Shown in pieces: positions 21,923 through 22,603 of a stretch of 22,603 bases of DNA. Within the stretch, counting starts at the first letter, position 1. Every line of letters starts with the position of its first letter. This DNA comes from a virus. The translations under genes were made by a program, and so were the position numbers. The notes beneath the pieces were generated by a model. The model was not told the origin of the DNA, did not search any database, and was given only the letters and a program-made list of their open reading frames with translations. Location of the stretch: positions 1-22,603 of the IMG/VR virus record IMGVR_UViG_3300042562_003143. One strand, given 5' to 3'.

Positions 21923-22345
21923 TTAGATGTCGGACCGTTTCACCGTTTTGCTGATGCGCTCTTTCAGCACCGCAATCATGCCCTGCTGCAGCGCCTTGGT
22001 GAAAGCCGGGCTGAACACGCCGAGGTGGCTCTGGGGTTCAATGTAGAAGGAATGTTCAAATACATCCACGTTATGTTCGTCCAAGATCACCCAAAGGCCG
22101 ATGCCGGTATCCAGCCCGGCGCGACGCCTTTCAATCTCGGGAACGGAAATTGCCCGGTTGGATGAACTTGGAGGCTGGGTGGTAATCGCGCACAGGCGGA
22201 GTTCTGTGTTCCCGATTTGGTTTGTGATTGCCAAGACAACTGCACAGGGGCGTGTTTTGCGGCCTTCAGTTTCTCCGCTAGATGCTTGCCGTGCCCAAAG
22301 GTAGGGGTAGCGCAGAACGTGCCCTATGCGAGGCGTATCAGTCAT
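21923..22345 (-). CDS. PemK-like toxin of a type II toxin-antitoxin pair
   Basis: 140 aa. The N-terminal part (IGHVLRYPYLWARQASSGETEGRKTRPCAVVLAI) has the G-x-(V/I)-(L/W)...Y-x-W......G-x-x-K-x-R-P-(C/V)-x-V-(V/L) layout of PemK/MazF-like growth inhibitors; then LRLCAITTQPP and LDTGIGLWVILDEHNVDVFEH. The family acts as ribosome-independent mRNA interferases, but catalytic activity of this longer branch is inferred. The ATG overlaps the antitoxin stop by eight bases, so it is translated after the antitoxin as usual. The last 30 residues are basic and helical. Confidence 0.75.
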   Translation of the reverse strand: MTDTPRIGHVLRYPYLWARQASSGETEGRKTRPCAVVLAITNQIGNTELRLCAITTQPPSSSNRAISVPEIERRRAGLDTGIGLWVILDEHNVDVFEHSFYIEPQSHLGVFSPAFTKALQQGMIAVLKERISKTVKRSDI

Positions 22346-22580
22346 GGATTATGCTGTGCTCAAGAGCCGCGACGAGGTCTACCGCATCGCCCAAAGCCAT
22401 ATCGTCAACATGGACAGTTCGGCGTTGATCGGCACTTTTGCTTAACTTGTCGAATTGCTCCACGCTCAGGAGCACGTAGCGTGACTTGCCATGACGTTGG
22501 ATCTGAACCGGTTCCTGCGCGGCAGCAGCCAAGACGTCGCCGGTGTTGTTGGCAAGTTCAGTTGCGGTGAAGTGGCGCAT
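22338..22580 (-). CDS. Phd/YefM-type antitoxin
   Basis: 80 aa from ATG 22580 with AGGAG six bases upstream; an ATG at 22598 lies before that ribosome site and is rejected. MRHFTATELANNTGDVLAAAAQEPVQIQRHGKSRYVLLSVEQFDKL is the Phd/YefM fold that dimerises and binds its own operator. The C-terminal tail (RTVHVDDMALGDAVDLVAAL) would wrap the toxin. It precedes and overlaps the PemK-like gene. The operon promoter is at or beyond the right edge of the window. Confidence 0.82.
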   Translation of the reverse strand: MRHFTATELANNTGDVLAAAAQEPVQIQRHGKSRYVLLSVEQFDKLSKSADQRRTVHVDDMALGDAVDLVAALEHSIIHD

Positions 22581-22603
22581 GGCGTTCTCCTTTTGCATAA
22601 ATT

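Overview
The window is GC-rich, densely packed sequence from an alphaproteobacterium, most likely a member of the Rhodobacteraceae. That assignment rests on codon and GC style and on the type of prophage genes; it is inference, since no housekeeping gene is present. Most of it is one prophage or prophage-derived element, with accessory genes and a second mobile-type segment at the right end.

Left arm (1-6294, minus strand): the head and packaging module of a lambda/Mu-like tailed phage, transcribed right to left: small terminase, large terminase, gpW-like head-tail joining protein, lambda-type portal, and a prohead protease/major capsid fusion. The capsid C-terminus is cut off at about base 125 by the end of what looks like an IS21-family element running off the left edge. 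The phage is therefore probably defective.

Middle (6389-12764): a short plus-strand run of three small unknown genes and one further unknown gene. It is followed by a minus-strand early/accessory run: HTH replication-type protein, AlpA-like HTH, DUF6362-like protein, then (after a hairpin terminator) a ParB-like protein, an N4/N6-type DNA methyltransferase and a small PLP-enzyme-like protein. The replication-type gene contains three 21-bp dyad repeats that may be an internal origin.

Control region and integration operon (12848-17607): a divergent Cro-like/XRE repressor pair sits on 15-bp operators (GCTAA-N5-TTAGC). Two copies lie between the divergent genes and two more lie just upstream of a long plus-strand operon. 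That operon holds four small proteins, a tyrosine integrase, a small Cys-rich protein, a TerB-like protein, a 49-aa membrane protein and a DNA-binding-like protein. It ends in an apparently frameshifted zinc-ribbon gene and a possible 2-TM small protein.

Accessory cargo (17560-20781, minus strand): a one-TM protein of unknown function and, separately, a tightly coupled three-gene cassette: a TIGR04255-like protein, a 'W-D/K-G' type unknown protein and a Cys-containing unknown protein. This cassette is the best candidate for an undescribed system in the window.

Right end (20782-22603): a 3' fragment of a tRNA-Phe gene (probable attachment-site remnant), a DUF6641-like gene, strong palindromes, and a Phd/YefM-type antitoxin with a PemK-like toxin. 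The orientation of the tRNA fragment suggests that it bounds a second element lying to its right rather than the prophage on its left.
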